The notes beneath the pieces were generated by a model. It had not been told where the DNA came from, searched no databases, and saw only the letters and a program-made list of their open reading frames with translations. DNA of 10,425 bases from CAYFQH01 sp964345215 (lineage in GTDB: Bacteria > Bacillota > Clostridia > Christensenellales > Aristaeellaceae). The stretch covers positions 1-10,425 of the forward strand of contig CAYFQH010000057.1 of the NCBI GenBank assembly GCA_964345215.1, given 5' to 3'. Below are positions 1 to 6,328 of the stretch, piece after piece. Each line of letters opens with the position of its first letter. Within the stretch, counting starts at the first letter, position 1. The position numbers were made by a program, and so were the translations under genes.

Positions 1-1727
1 TCCATCATCAAACAGGCTCCATTTTGCCCCTTGGGAAAAGCCAGTACATCCCGCAGGCTCTCTTTTTTAAGGAGCATCATAATCAGCCGATCAATACCGT
101 AGGCAAAACCCCCATGGGGCGGGGTACCGTACTTAAAGGCTTCCAGAAGAAAGCCGAAACGGTGCTGAGCCTCTTCCTGGCTAAGGCCAATCATTTCAAA
201 CATTTGGGCCTGTAAGTCGCTTGAAAAAATTCGGATAGAGCCGGAGCCCATTTCAATGCCGTTGAGTACCAAATCGTATGCCCTAGCCCGTACCCGCCCA
301 AGGTCATTTTCCATATACTGTACATCCTCTTCCATGGGGCTGGTAAAGGGATGGTGCATGGCTACAAAGCGGTCTTCTTCTTCAGACCATTCCATTAAAG
401 GAAACTCCGTTACCCAAAAGAGATTATATTTGTTTTCATCTATCAGCCCCAGTTCTTTGCCAACTTTAAGGCGCAGCTGCCCAAGGGCATTTAAGGCCAC
501 ATATTTCTGATCGGCAATAAGGAAAATCACATCTCCTTTTTCAGCGTCTAACTTGGCAAAAAGCCTGTCCAGGCTCTCCTGGCTCATGGCCTTGGCAAAA
601 GAGGAACGGATGGTGCCGTCATCCTGCAAGGCTGCCCAGGCCAGGCCCTTTACATGGTAGGTTTTTACAAATTCCCCCAGGGCATCCAGCTGTTTTCTTG
701 AAAACTTGTCTGCCCCTCCTTTAGCGTTCATACCGCAGATGGTCTTTCCATCTGCAAGGGCACTGTCAAATACGGTAAAGCCGCTGTTTTGTACCGCCTC
801 GTTTACAATCGACAAGGTCATGTCAAAGCGGGTATCCGGTTTATCAGAACCATAATTTTCCATGGCGAATTGCCAGGTCATCCTAGGTAATGGAAGGGTT
901 AAATTCTGACCCATTACCTCTTTAAACACAGCGGCGAAAGAGCCCTCCACCACATTTTGCACATCTTTTTCATCAGCAAAGGACATTTCAAGGTCCAGCT
1001 GGGTAAATTCCGGCTGCCGGTCGGCCCGGCCGTCCTCATCCCTAAAGCAGCGGGCAATTTGGTAATACTTATCCAAGCCTCCCACCATTAAAAGCTGCTT
1101 ATAAATTTGGGGGCTTTGGGGCAGGGCATAGAAGGTGCCCGCCTTCATGCGGCTAGGTACCAAATAGTCCCTGGCCCCTTCCGGGGTAGATTTGGTAAAA
1201 ATAGGGGTTTCTACTTCGGTAAAATCCTGACCATCCATATAATTTTGAATGGTACGGATGACTTTAGAGCGGAACCTGAGCATTTGCTGCATAGAGGGAC
1301 GCCGAAGGTCTAAATAACGGTATTTAAGCCGCAGGGATTCAGCCTCGTTGGCCTCATCATCAATATACATAGGCGGAGTTTGGGCTTTGTTAAGGAGCTT
1401 GGCTTCCTCCACCAGCACTTCAATTTTACCGGTTTTTAGCTTATCGTTTACCGCATCGGCAGCTCGAAGAGCTACTGTGCCTTTTAAGGCCAGCACAAAT
1501 TCCCCCCGCAGTTCCTCCCCTAGGGCAAACAGTTCCGGGCTGTTCTTCTCTACGTCAAAAACCAGCTGCACAATCCCCGTATAATCCCGCAGCCATACAA
1601 AAATTAAACCACCCAAGTTACGGGACCGCTGTACCCAACCCATTAAGGTAACCTGCTTACCTACATTGTTTTCCGTAACCTCGCCGCACATGGCGGTTCG
1701 CTTCCAGTTGCCTAGTCCCTGTGTCAT
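1..1727 (-). CDS. aspS: Aspartyl-tRNA synthetase, 3' end cut by window edge
   Basis: Class II aspartyl-tRNA synthetase, which charges tRNA-Asp with aspartate in the cytoplasm. I read 575 full codons from the ATG at 1725-1727 with no stop, so the gene runs off the left edge; bacterial AspRS is usually near 590-600 residues, so little is missing. An N-terminal OB-fold anticodon-binding domain is at about residues 10-110. The AspRS signature TPEGARDYLVPSR is at 181-193 and motif 2 (CFRDEDGRADRQPEFTQLD) at 227-245. A bacterial GAD-type insertion follows, and class II motif 3 (GIDRL) is near residue 545. The start overlaps the hisS stop by four bases (ATGA), with an AGAGG ribosome site inside the end of hisS, so the two are translationally coupled and share the T-box leader. 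Only the precise C-terminus is unknown. Confidence 0.97.
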   Translation of the reverse strand, partial: MTQGLGNWKRTAMCGEVTENNVGKQVTLMGWVQRSRNLGGLIFVWLRDYTGIVQLVFDVEKNSPELFALGEELRGEFVLALKGTVALRAADAVNDKLKTGKIEVLVEEAKLLNKAQTPPMYIDDEANEAESLRLKYRYLDLRRPSMQQMLRFRSKVIRTIQNYMDGQDFTEVETPIFTKSTPEGARDYLVPSRMKAGTFYALPQSPQIYKQLLMVGGLDKYYQIARCFRDEDGRADRQPEFTQLDLEMSFADEKDVQNVVEGSFAAVFKEVMGQNLTLPLPRMTWQFAMENYGSDKPDTRFDMTLSIVNEAVQNSGFTVFDSALADGKTICGMNAKGGADKFSRKQLDALGEFVKTYHVKGLAWAALQDDGTIRSSFAKAMSQESLDRLFAKLDAEKGDVIFLIADQKYVALNALGQLRLKVGKELGLIDENKYNLFWVTEFPLMEWSEEEDRFVAMHHPFTSPMEEDVQYMENDLGRVRARAYDLVLNGIEMGSGSIRIFSSDLQAQMFEMIGLSQEEAQHRFGFLLEAFKYGTPPHGGFAYGIDRLIMMLLKKESLRDVLAFPKGQNGACLMM

Positions 1728-3001
1728 TTTACCTCTTCTCCCATCCATAACGTAATTTGTTCCCCTACCTCATCAAGAGGTACCCTCACTTCTTCCCGGG
1801 TTTCCATATTGCGAAGGGTGGCTTCCCCTTGCTGAAGTTCTTCTTCCCCTAAAACGGCCATAATTTTTACCCCAATTTTATTGGCATACTTAAACTGAGC
1901 TTTTAGGCTGCGCCCCATATGGTCCATATCGCAGCGGACATTTTGCTTGCGTAAAGTATTGGCCAGGGTGAAGGCAGAAAGTTTTCCCTCATCCCCCATG
2001 GAGGCGATAAACACATCCACCATGCCAGGGGCCTCCTGTAAAAGCCCTTCGTCTTCCAAAAGCATTAAAAGCCGTTCCATGCCCATGCCGAACCCTGCTG
2101 CAGGCATTTGAGGGCCTCCCAGTTCCTCCACCAGCCCATCATAACGGCCGCCGCCGCAAACGGTTAGTGCCCCTTTTTGGGTTTTGGTAATCAATTCAAA
2201 AACAGTTTTGGTATAATAATCAAGTCCCCGTACAATGCGGGTATCAATTTCAAAATCAAGGCCGGCAGCTTTAAGGTACTGCTTTAGCCCTTCAAAGTGG
2301 TCATGGCACTCCTCACAGAGCATATCCAGCATCACCGGGGCATCCTTCATTAATATTTGGCAGCTTTTCTCTTTACAATCCAACACCCGCAACGGATTCT
2401 TTTCGTAGCGGGCCTGGCAGTCATTGCATAATCCCTCTTTACGCTGGCCAATATATTCCCTTAGTTTTTCAATATAAGCCGGGCGGCATTTAGGGCAGCC
2501 GATACTGTTGATGTGTACCCCGATATTTTTAACCCCAAAGCTTTCAAAAAGACGGTAAGCATTGGCAATCAGTTCCCCATCAACAGAAGGCTGTTGGGCC
2601 CCGAAGCATTCCATGCCAAACTGGTGGTGCTCCCTGTAGCGGCCCGATTGAGGGGCTTCGTAGCGGAAAAGGGGAGCATTTAAATAGTACATTTTAATGG
2701 GCAGGGCATCGGCATAGAGACTGTTTTCAATCAGGGCCCGCACCACTCCCGCTGTGCCTTCCGGCTTTAAGGTAATGGAGCGCTTGCCCTTATCCAAAAA
2801 GGTGTACATCTCTTTTTGTACAATATCAGTGGTATCCCCCACCCCTCGCAAAAAAAGTTCCGTATGTTCAAATACCGGGGTTCTAATCTCCCTATAGCCT
2901 GCCTCATCAGCCAGTTTTCTCATTTCCTCTTCAATAGCATGCCACTGGTAAGCCTTTGCCGGCAGCATATCCTTGGTGCCTTTAGGTGCCTGTGTTAACA
3001 T
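1724..3001 (-). CDS. hisS: Histidyl-tRNA synthetase
   Basis: Class II histidyl-tRNA synthetase, charging tRNA-His. The protein is 425 residues, normal for the bacterial enzyme. Motif 1 is near residue 40, motif 2 (FRYEAPQSGRYREHHQFG) at about 112-129, the HisRS signature RGLDYY at 258-263, the second signature GGGRYDGL at 283-290, motif 3 (AAGFGMGMERL) at 301-311, and the C-terminal anticodon-binding domain from about 328. A Cys-rich insertion (CPKC, CNDC) occupies about 169-195, as I recall from clostridial HisRS. I chose the ATG at 2999-3001 because AAAGGA lies eight bases before it. An in-frame ATG at 3008-3010 would give 428 residues, but it abuts the AAAGG with no spacing. It is the first gene of the hisS-aspS operon and lies just after a T-box terminator. 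Confidence 0.97.
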   Translation of the reverse strand: MLTQAPKGTKDMLPAKAYQWHAIEEEMRKLADEAGYREIRTPVFEHTELFLRGVGDTTDIVQKEMYTFLDKGKRSITLKPEGTAGVVRALIENSLYADALPIKMYYLNAPLFRYEAPQSGRYREHHQFGMECFGAQQPSVDGELIANAYRLFESFGVKNIGVHINSIGCPKCRPAYIEKLREYIGQRKEGLCNDCQARYEKNPLRVLDCKEKSCQILMKDAPVMLDMLCEECHDHFEGLKQYLKAAGLDFEIDTRIVRGLDYYTKTVFELITKTQKGALTVCGGGRYDGLVEELGGPQMPAAGFGMGMERLLMLLEDEGLLQEAPGMVDVFIASMGDEGKLSAFTLANTLRKQNVRCDMDHMGRSLKAQFKYANKIGVKIMAVLGEEELQQGEATLRNMETREEVRVPLDEVGEQITLWMGEEVK

Positions 3002-3021
3002 TGCGCTCATCCTTTCTATAA

Positions 3022-3050
3022 TAAAAAATCCTATGCTCTATTGCATAGGA
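3022..3050 (-). terminator. Intrinsic terminator of the T-box leader
   Basis: On the minus strand, TCCTATGC (3043-3050) pairs perfectly with GCATAGGA (3029-3036) across a six-base loop and is followed at once by six T (3023-3028). The 5' arm overlaps the TCCT that pairs with the T-box in the antiterminator, giving the two mutually exclusive folds expected of this class. It ends transcription before hisS when the cognate tRNA is charged. Confidence 0.92.
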
Positions 3051-3242
3051 CGATTGTTATCGCGGTACCACCTTGCTTGAACCAGGGCAAAGCCATGGTT
3101 CCACTCATTCCCTATAACGGGGGAAAGCGCTCCTAAGAGTTGCTCCGGGTTGTCTTTGGGCCAAGGGGGCTAAAAGGACTTCCACCATCTTCCTTCTCGC
3201 TTTGTAGCTGCCCTGGGCTTACTCTACCCTTCATTGCAAGGT
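3022..3242 (-). promoter_or_regulatory. T-box leader of the hisS-aspS operon
   Basis: A T-box riboswitch lets uncharged tRNA stabilise an antiterminator and so turn on synthetase expression. On the minus strand, the near-invariant T-box sequence AAGGTGGTACCGCG is at 3061-3074. Upstream is a Stem III hairpin (GAACCA/TGGTTC, about 3079-3101) and a Stem I. In Stem I the basal helix GGGT (3226-3229) pairs with ACCC (3147-3150), and the S-turn AGTA is at 3220-3223. The apical part carries the typical GATGGTGGAAGTCC-like loop. Opposite the S-turn the strand reads AAA-GAC-A, so the codon in specifier position appears to be GAC (3152-3154), for Asp. The CGTCCT segment needed for the antiterminator runs into the terminator stem. 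Family assignment is firm; the specifier reading is by hand folding. Confidence 0.93.
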
Positions 3243-3250
3243 ATTTTAAA

Positions 3251-3279
3251 ATTATATCGAAATTGAGGTTAATTGTCAA
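3251..3279 (-). promoter_or_regulatory. Consensus sigma-A promoter of hisS-aspS
   Basis: On the minus strand, a perfect TTGACA (3274-3279) and a perfect TATAAT (3251-3256) are separated by exactly 17 bases. The expected start is near 3244, giving a leader of about 240 bases that matches the full T-box. The TGA stop of the upstream acetyltransferase gene (3276-3278) lies within the -35 box, so the two transcription units are packed with no spacer. Confidence 0.93.
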
Positions 3280-3731
3280 ACATGATTTTCTTCGTAGGGA
3301 GTCATCCAAATATACCTTAGTTTTATTTCATCCATAATGTATTTTTCCTGAACGCTTTTGGGTACAGTCACCCGGCGTTCTAATATGGCCCCCAGTTTTT
3401 CGCATACGCGGCGGCTAGGCAGATTGTGCTCATCCGTTGTGATTACAAGGGATGTTACTTTTAAGCTATTTATCAGGGGTATGAGCTTTAAACAGGCCTT
3501 ATAGGCATAGTTTTGCCCGCGAAAAGGTTCGTCTACATGGTAGCCAATATGGCCCAGATAATATAGCTCAAGGCTCTCGCCCAGGCGCAGGCTGATTTCC
3601 CCTGCCTTTTCCCCTGTATTGTCCCGTATATCAAAGGTGTAAGAAACCCCAAGACCCAGTTTTTCCTTAGGCATTTCAAATTTTGATATAGATAAAGTAA
3701 CTTCCCCCGGCTTTTCTGCTTTTAGGCCCAT
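3276..3731 (-). CDS. GNAT-family N-acetyltransferase
   Basis: A 151-residue acetyltransferase of the GNAT fold, closest in look to the RimJ/RimL-type group, which transfers acetyl from acetyl-CoA to an amine. The acetyl-CoA pyrophosphate-binding segment is YHVDEPFRGQNYAYKACLKLI (about 64-84, with RGQNYA as motif A). The C-terminal helix typical of the family is NLPSRRVCEKLGA (103-115). The substrate cannot be told. I chose the ATG at 3729-3731, which has AGGGA five bases upstream. A TTG at 3753-3755 would add eight residues and leave only six bases to the cysK stop. Either way the gene follows cysK closely and probably shares its transcript. A link to cysteine metabolism or to the motor genes upstream is possible but not shown. 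Confidence 0.85.
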   Translation of the reverse strand: MGLKAEKPGEVTLSISKFEMPKEKLGLGVSYTFDIRDNTGEKAGEISLRLGESLELYYLGHIGYHVDEPFRGQNYAYKACLKLIPLINSLKVTSLVITTDEHNLPSRRVCEKLGAILERRVTVPKSVQEKYIMDEIKLRYIWMTPYEENHV

Positions 3732-3761
3732 CACATTCCCTAACTTTCTAAACAAAATGAC

Positions 3762-4694
3762 CTACCAATTTTCAAATAAGGCTGTGGAAAAATAGCGGTC
3801 TCCTCCATCAGGGAAAACAACAATCATATTTTTGCCCTGATATTCAGCCCTTGTCCCCAAATCGATAGCAGCAGACAAGGCTGCACCAGAAGAGATGCCG
3901 GCTAAAATCCCTTCTTTTTTCGCCGTTTCCTTTCCAAGATCAAAAGCCTTGGCACCTGATACAGCAATGATCTCGTTATAAATGGTCGTATCTAAGTTTT
4001 TAGGAATAAAACCTGCTCCGATACCTTGAATTTTGTGAGGGCCTGCTTTTCCCTGGCTGAGCACCGGAGATTCCAATGGTTCTACTGCTACAATATAGAT
4101 TAAAGGATTTTTCTCTTTCAGATATTTTCCCGCTCCACTAATGGTCCCTCCTGTGCCTACTCCGGCTACAAAAACATCCACCTGCCCATTCATGGCCTGC
4201 CATATTTCTGGCCCGGTGGTTTGGTAATGGGCTTTAGGGTTTGCAGGGTTATTAAATTGATCAGGTATAAAAGAACCCGTCATTTCTTCATGAAGCTGCT
4301 GAGCCTTTTCAATGGCTCCTTTCATCCCCTTACTCCCCTGAGTTAACACAATTTCTGCCCCATAGGCCTTAATCAAATTTCGCCGCTCAATGCTCATGGT
4401 TTCAGGCATGGTTAAAATAACCCGATAACCCCTTGCAACGCCTAAGGCAGCCAGGCCAATACCCGTATTGCCGCTGGTAGGTTCAATCACCACCGCTCCT
4501 GGCTGTAAAAGCCCTTTAGCTTCGGCATCCTCAAGCATTCCCTTGGCAATTCTGTCCTTCACACTACCTGCCGGGTTATTTCTTTCTATTTTGGCATAAA
4601 GGCGAGCCACAAGACCGTAAGATTTTTCAATATTTGTAAGCCTAACTAAAGGAGTATTTCCTACCAATTGGTTTATATTTTGATTTTGACTCAT
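3762..4694 (-). CDS. cysK: Cysteine synthase (O-acetylserine sulfhydrylase)
   Basis: PLP enzyme that makes cysteine from O-acetylserine and sulfide, the last step of cysteine synthesis, in the cytoplasm. At 310 residues it has the usual CysK length. QLVGNTPLVRL is at 9-19. The PLP lysine is K46 in NNPAGSVKDR. The substrate/PLP loop TSGNTG is at 73-78, the phosphate-binding GVGTGGT at 178-184, and SSG at 268-270. Near the C-terminus it reads PDGGDRYFST, where many CysK proteins have PDSGERYLST, a mild variation. AGGAG sits eight bases before the ATG. It lies 41 bases after the 161-aa membrane protein gene with no terminator between, so it may be read from the motor operon. No T-box, SAM riboswitch or other leader is visible upstream. 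CysK versus CysM cannot be fully settled by eye. Confidence 0.94.
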   Translation of the reverse strand: MSQNQNINQLVGNTPLVRLTNIEKSYGLVARLYAKIERNNPAGSVKDRIAKGMLEDAEAKGLLQPGAVVIEPTSGNTGIGLAALGVARGYRVILTMPETMSIERRNLIKAYGAEIVLTQGSKGMKGAIEKAQQLHEEMTGSFIPDQFNNPANPKAHYQTTGPEIWQAMNGQVDVFVAGVGTGGTISGAGKYLKEKNPLIYIVAVEPLESPVLSQGKAGPHKIQGIGAGFIPKNLDTTIYNEIIAVSGAKAFDLGKETAKKEGILAGISSGAALSAAIDLGTRAEYQGKNMIVVFPDGGDRYFSTALFENW

Positions 4695-4735
4695 TTTTAA
4701 AACTCCTATTGTGTTTTAAAGGGTCTTCTTACTCT

Positions 4736-5221
4736 TTAAGGCTCAACAATGGTACGCAGGCTAAAGGGTAAGCCCCATAAGTAGTAGGTAATTACAAATT
4801 CACGGGAGACAGGGGTGTTTTGCTTGGTTAAAAGGGTTACCTGAACCGTGCCCCCGCTGCGTTTTTCAATGCGCACAGGCTCTTGCTGGGCTAGCTGAAT
4901 CACATCTTCTGCGTTGGGTACAGTTTGTACCTCCACCGTGTCTGCCGTTAAAAAAGTTTGGTTATTCATTTCAATTTGGTAAGTATAAAAACTGTAGGCG
5001 GCACTATTCTCTTCAATGCCGTTTTTTGAAAGCATAGTTCCCTTAAAACTCTGGCGCTGTATATCTTGATCAAGCTGGTTAAATAACTCTTCCTGCTGGG
5101 TCGCCGGGATCGTTTGGACTTTTATCTCACCAATGCTTACCTGGGCAGTAACATAGGCATAGCCTACACCCACAATTGCTAAAATAACCAGGGCCACCAT
5201 AAACCATGCAATGTACTTCAC
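4736..5221 (-). CDS. Membrane-anchored protein of unknown family, third gene of the motor operon
   Basis: A 161-residue protein that I do not recognise. Residues 1-26 form a hydrophobic helix (AWFMVALVILAIVGVGYAYV after MKYI), which fits an uncleaved N-terminal anchor with the rest outside the membrane. There is no lipobox Cys. The remainder, about 27-161, alternates polar and hydrophobic residues as in a small beta-sandwich (for example TVQVTLLTK and REFVITYYLWGLPFSLRTIV) and has no Cys and no catalytic motif. The start is GTG with GAGGAA seven bases upstream. It begins 33 bases after the ZorB/MotB-like stop, so it is almost certainly co-transcribed with the motor pair. I infer an accessory or stator-stabilising role at the cell surface, but no homology supports this. 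Confidence 0.8.
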   Translation of the reverse strand: MKYIAWFMVALVILAIVGVGYAYVTAQVSIGEIKVQTIPATQQEELFNQLDQDIQRQSFKGTMLSKNGIEENSAAYSFYTYQIEMNNQTFLTADTVEVQTVPNAEDVIQLAQQEPVRIEKRSGGTVQVTLLTKQNTPVSREFVITYYLWGLPFSLRTIVEP

Positions 5222-5254
5222 GCGTTCTTCCTCACAATCAAGTCTTTATACTGT

Positions 5255-6328
5255 TTATTCATTATTATTTCCACTATCCCCTTGCATTTGGCCGCCCTCG
5301 CCATCAGGTATGGGGATGCCGCCTGCCGGATTTTGTTCTGGCACCGTTTCTGGCGGCGGTGGAGCTGTTGGGCTCGGTTCAGGCTGCTGCTGGCTGCCTG
5401 ATAAAATTCTGCTCATCTCTTCAACCATTTCAGCATCTTTTAAGCGAAATTTAAACTCGACCCGACGAGATGAATCCATGTCCTCGGTACCATCGGCAAA
5501 AAATTTACGGTTTGAAAAACTTTTACCCGTTGCCGTTTGAATATTTTGAAACTGCTCCCTTTGGGCCAGTGTAAGCTGAGGCATTTGCAAGCAGTATTCT
5601 GCAACAGACCGGGCCCGCTCTTGGGATAGTTTAAGGTTCGTCTGGTAGCTTCCCTTTGAGTCCGTATGCCCTTCAATAATAATCTCTGCCAAGTAATCTT
5701 CGTACTCGGGCCTGAGTAAAACATCAAGATACAAAGGAATAAAGGTGTTTAAAAAATCCTTTCCCCCCTCTTTAATCGTTGCGGAACCCGTATCAAAAAA
5801 CACGGCACTGTCCAGCACAATATCCCCCGTTTGGCTATCGACTGTAGCCGACAAGTTTGAAGCGGATAAGGTTTCGCTCAGCTCCTGAATGATGGTGGTT
5901 CTTACACCAATCAGCTGGTCTATGCGCAGCTGCTGGCTGGTTAAAAGAGCTTCCGTTTCATCCATCTTGCTCTTTTGGAGAGCCAGTTGCCCTTGAATTA
6001 AAACCAGGTCTTCCTCTTTTAAGGTAAGGGCTGCCTGGGCCAGCTGCAGTTCCTCTTCTTTGGTTAGCAAAGCCGCTTGGCTGGCCAAAAGGGACTTTTC
6101 CTGGTCATCCAGCTGAATTTGCTGAATGCCAAGCTGGGCTTTTTGCTCATCCAGTTCCATGGTTTTGATCTCCAGCATTGCAAAATACTGGTATATACTG
6201 TAGCTTAAAACCAATACGAAAACCAAAATCAGTGCAGCCATCATATCAGAATACGAAATCCAAGCACTGCCCTTATCATGCCCTCTTGAAGCGCGAGAAG
6301 GCCTTTTACTTCGTCTAAATGAAGACAT
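5255..6328 (-). CDS. ZorB/MotB-like motor protein with coiled-coil linker and OmpA/MotB peptidoglycan-binding domain
   Basis: A 357-residue partner of the channel protein encoded just upstream. A short basic cytoplasmic N-terminus is followed by one membrane helix at about 30-50. SAWISYSDMMAALILVFVL matches the MotB/ZorB plug of the ion channel, with D28 at the place of the ion-carrying aspartate. Residues 56-139 form a coiled coil of six 14-residue repeats. An OmpA/MotB domain follows at about 170-297, with FFDTGSATI, IIIEGHTDSKGS, LSQERARSVAEY and SSRRVEF; the Asp of HTD and the Arg of SRR are the usual peptidoglycan-binding positions. The tail, 313-357, is rich in Pro, Gly, Gln, Asp and Glu. 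The ATG overlaps the upstream stop (TAATG), with AGGAGG seven bases before it, so translation is coupled. It is not a flagellar stator as far as context shows: no flagellar genes are in view. Confidence 0.9.
   Translation of the reverse strand: MSSFRRSKRPSRASRGHDKGSAWISYSDMMAALILVFVLVLSYSIYQYFAMLEIKTMELDEQKAQLGIQQIQLDDQEKSLLASQAALLTKEEELQLAQAALTLKEEDLVLIQGQLALQKSKMDETEALLTSQQLRIDQLIGVRTTIIQELSETLSASNLSATVDSQTGDIVLDSAVFFDTGSATIKEGGKDFLNTFIPLYLDVLLRPEYEDYLAEIIIEGHTDSKGSYQTNLKLSQERARSVAEYCLQMPQLTLAQREQFQNIQTATGKSFSNRKFFADGTEDMDSSRRVEFKFRLKDAEMVEEMSRILSGSQQQPEPSPTAPPPPETVPEQNPAGGIPIPDGEGGQMQGDSGNNNE

Noticed and set aside
256..1584. Several plus-strand reading frames of 60-85 codons across aspS
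   Set aside because: All lie antisense to a fully conserved aspartyl-tRNA synthetase and have compositions typical of shadow frames.
4695..4735. A riboswitch or T-box controlling cysK
   Set aside because: The gap is only 41 bases and contains just a ribosome site; no T-box sequence or SAM-type leader is present.
5440..5727. A 95-residue minus-strand reading frame within the ZorB-like gene
   Set aside because: It is an out-of-frame shadow of the OmpA/MotB domain coding sequence, with no ribosome site of its own and no protein-like pattern.
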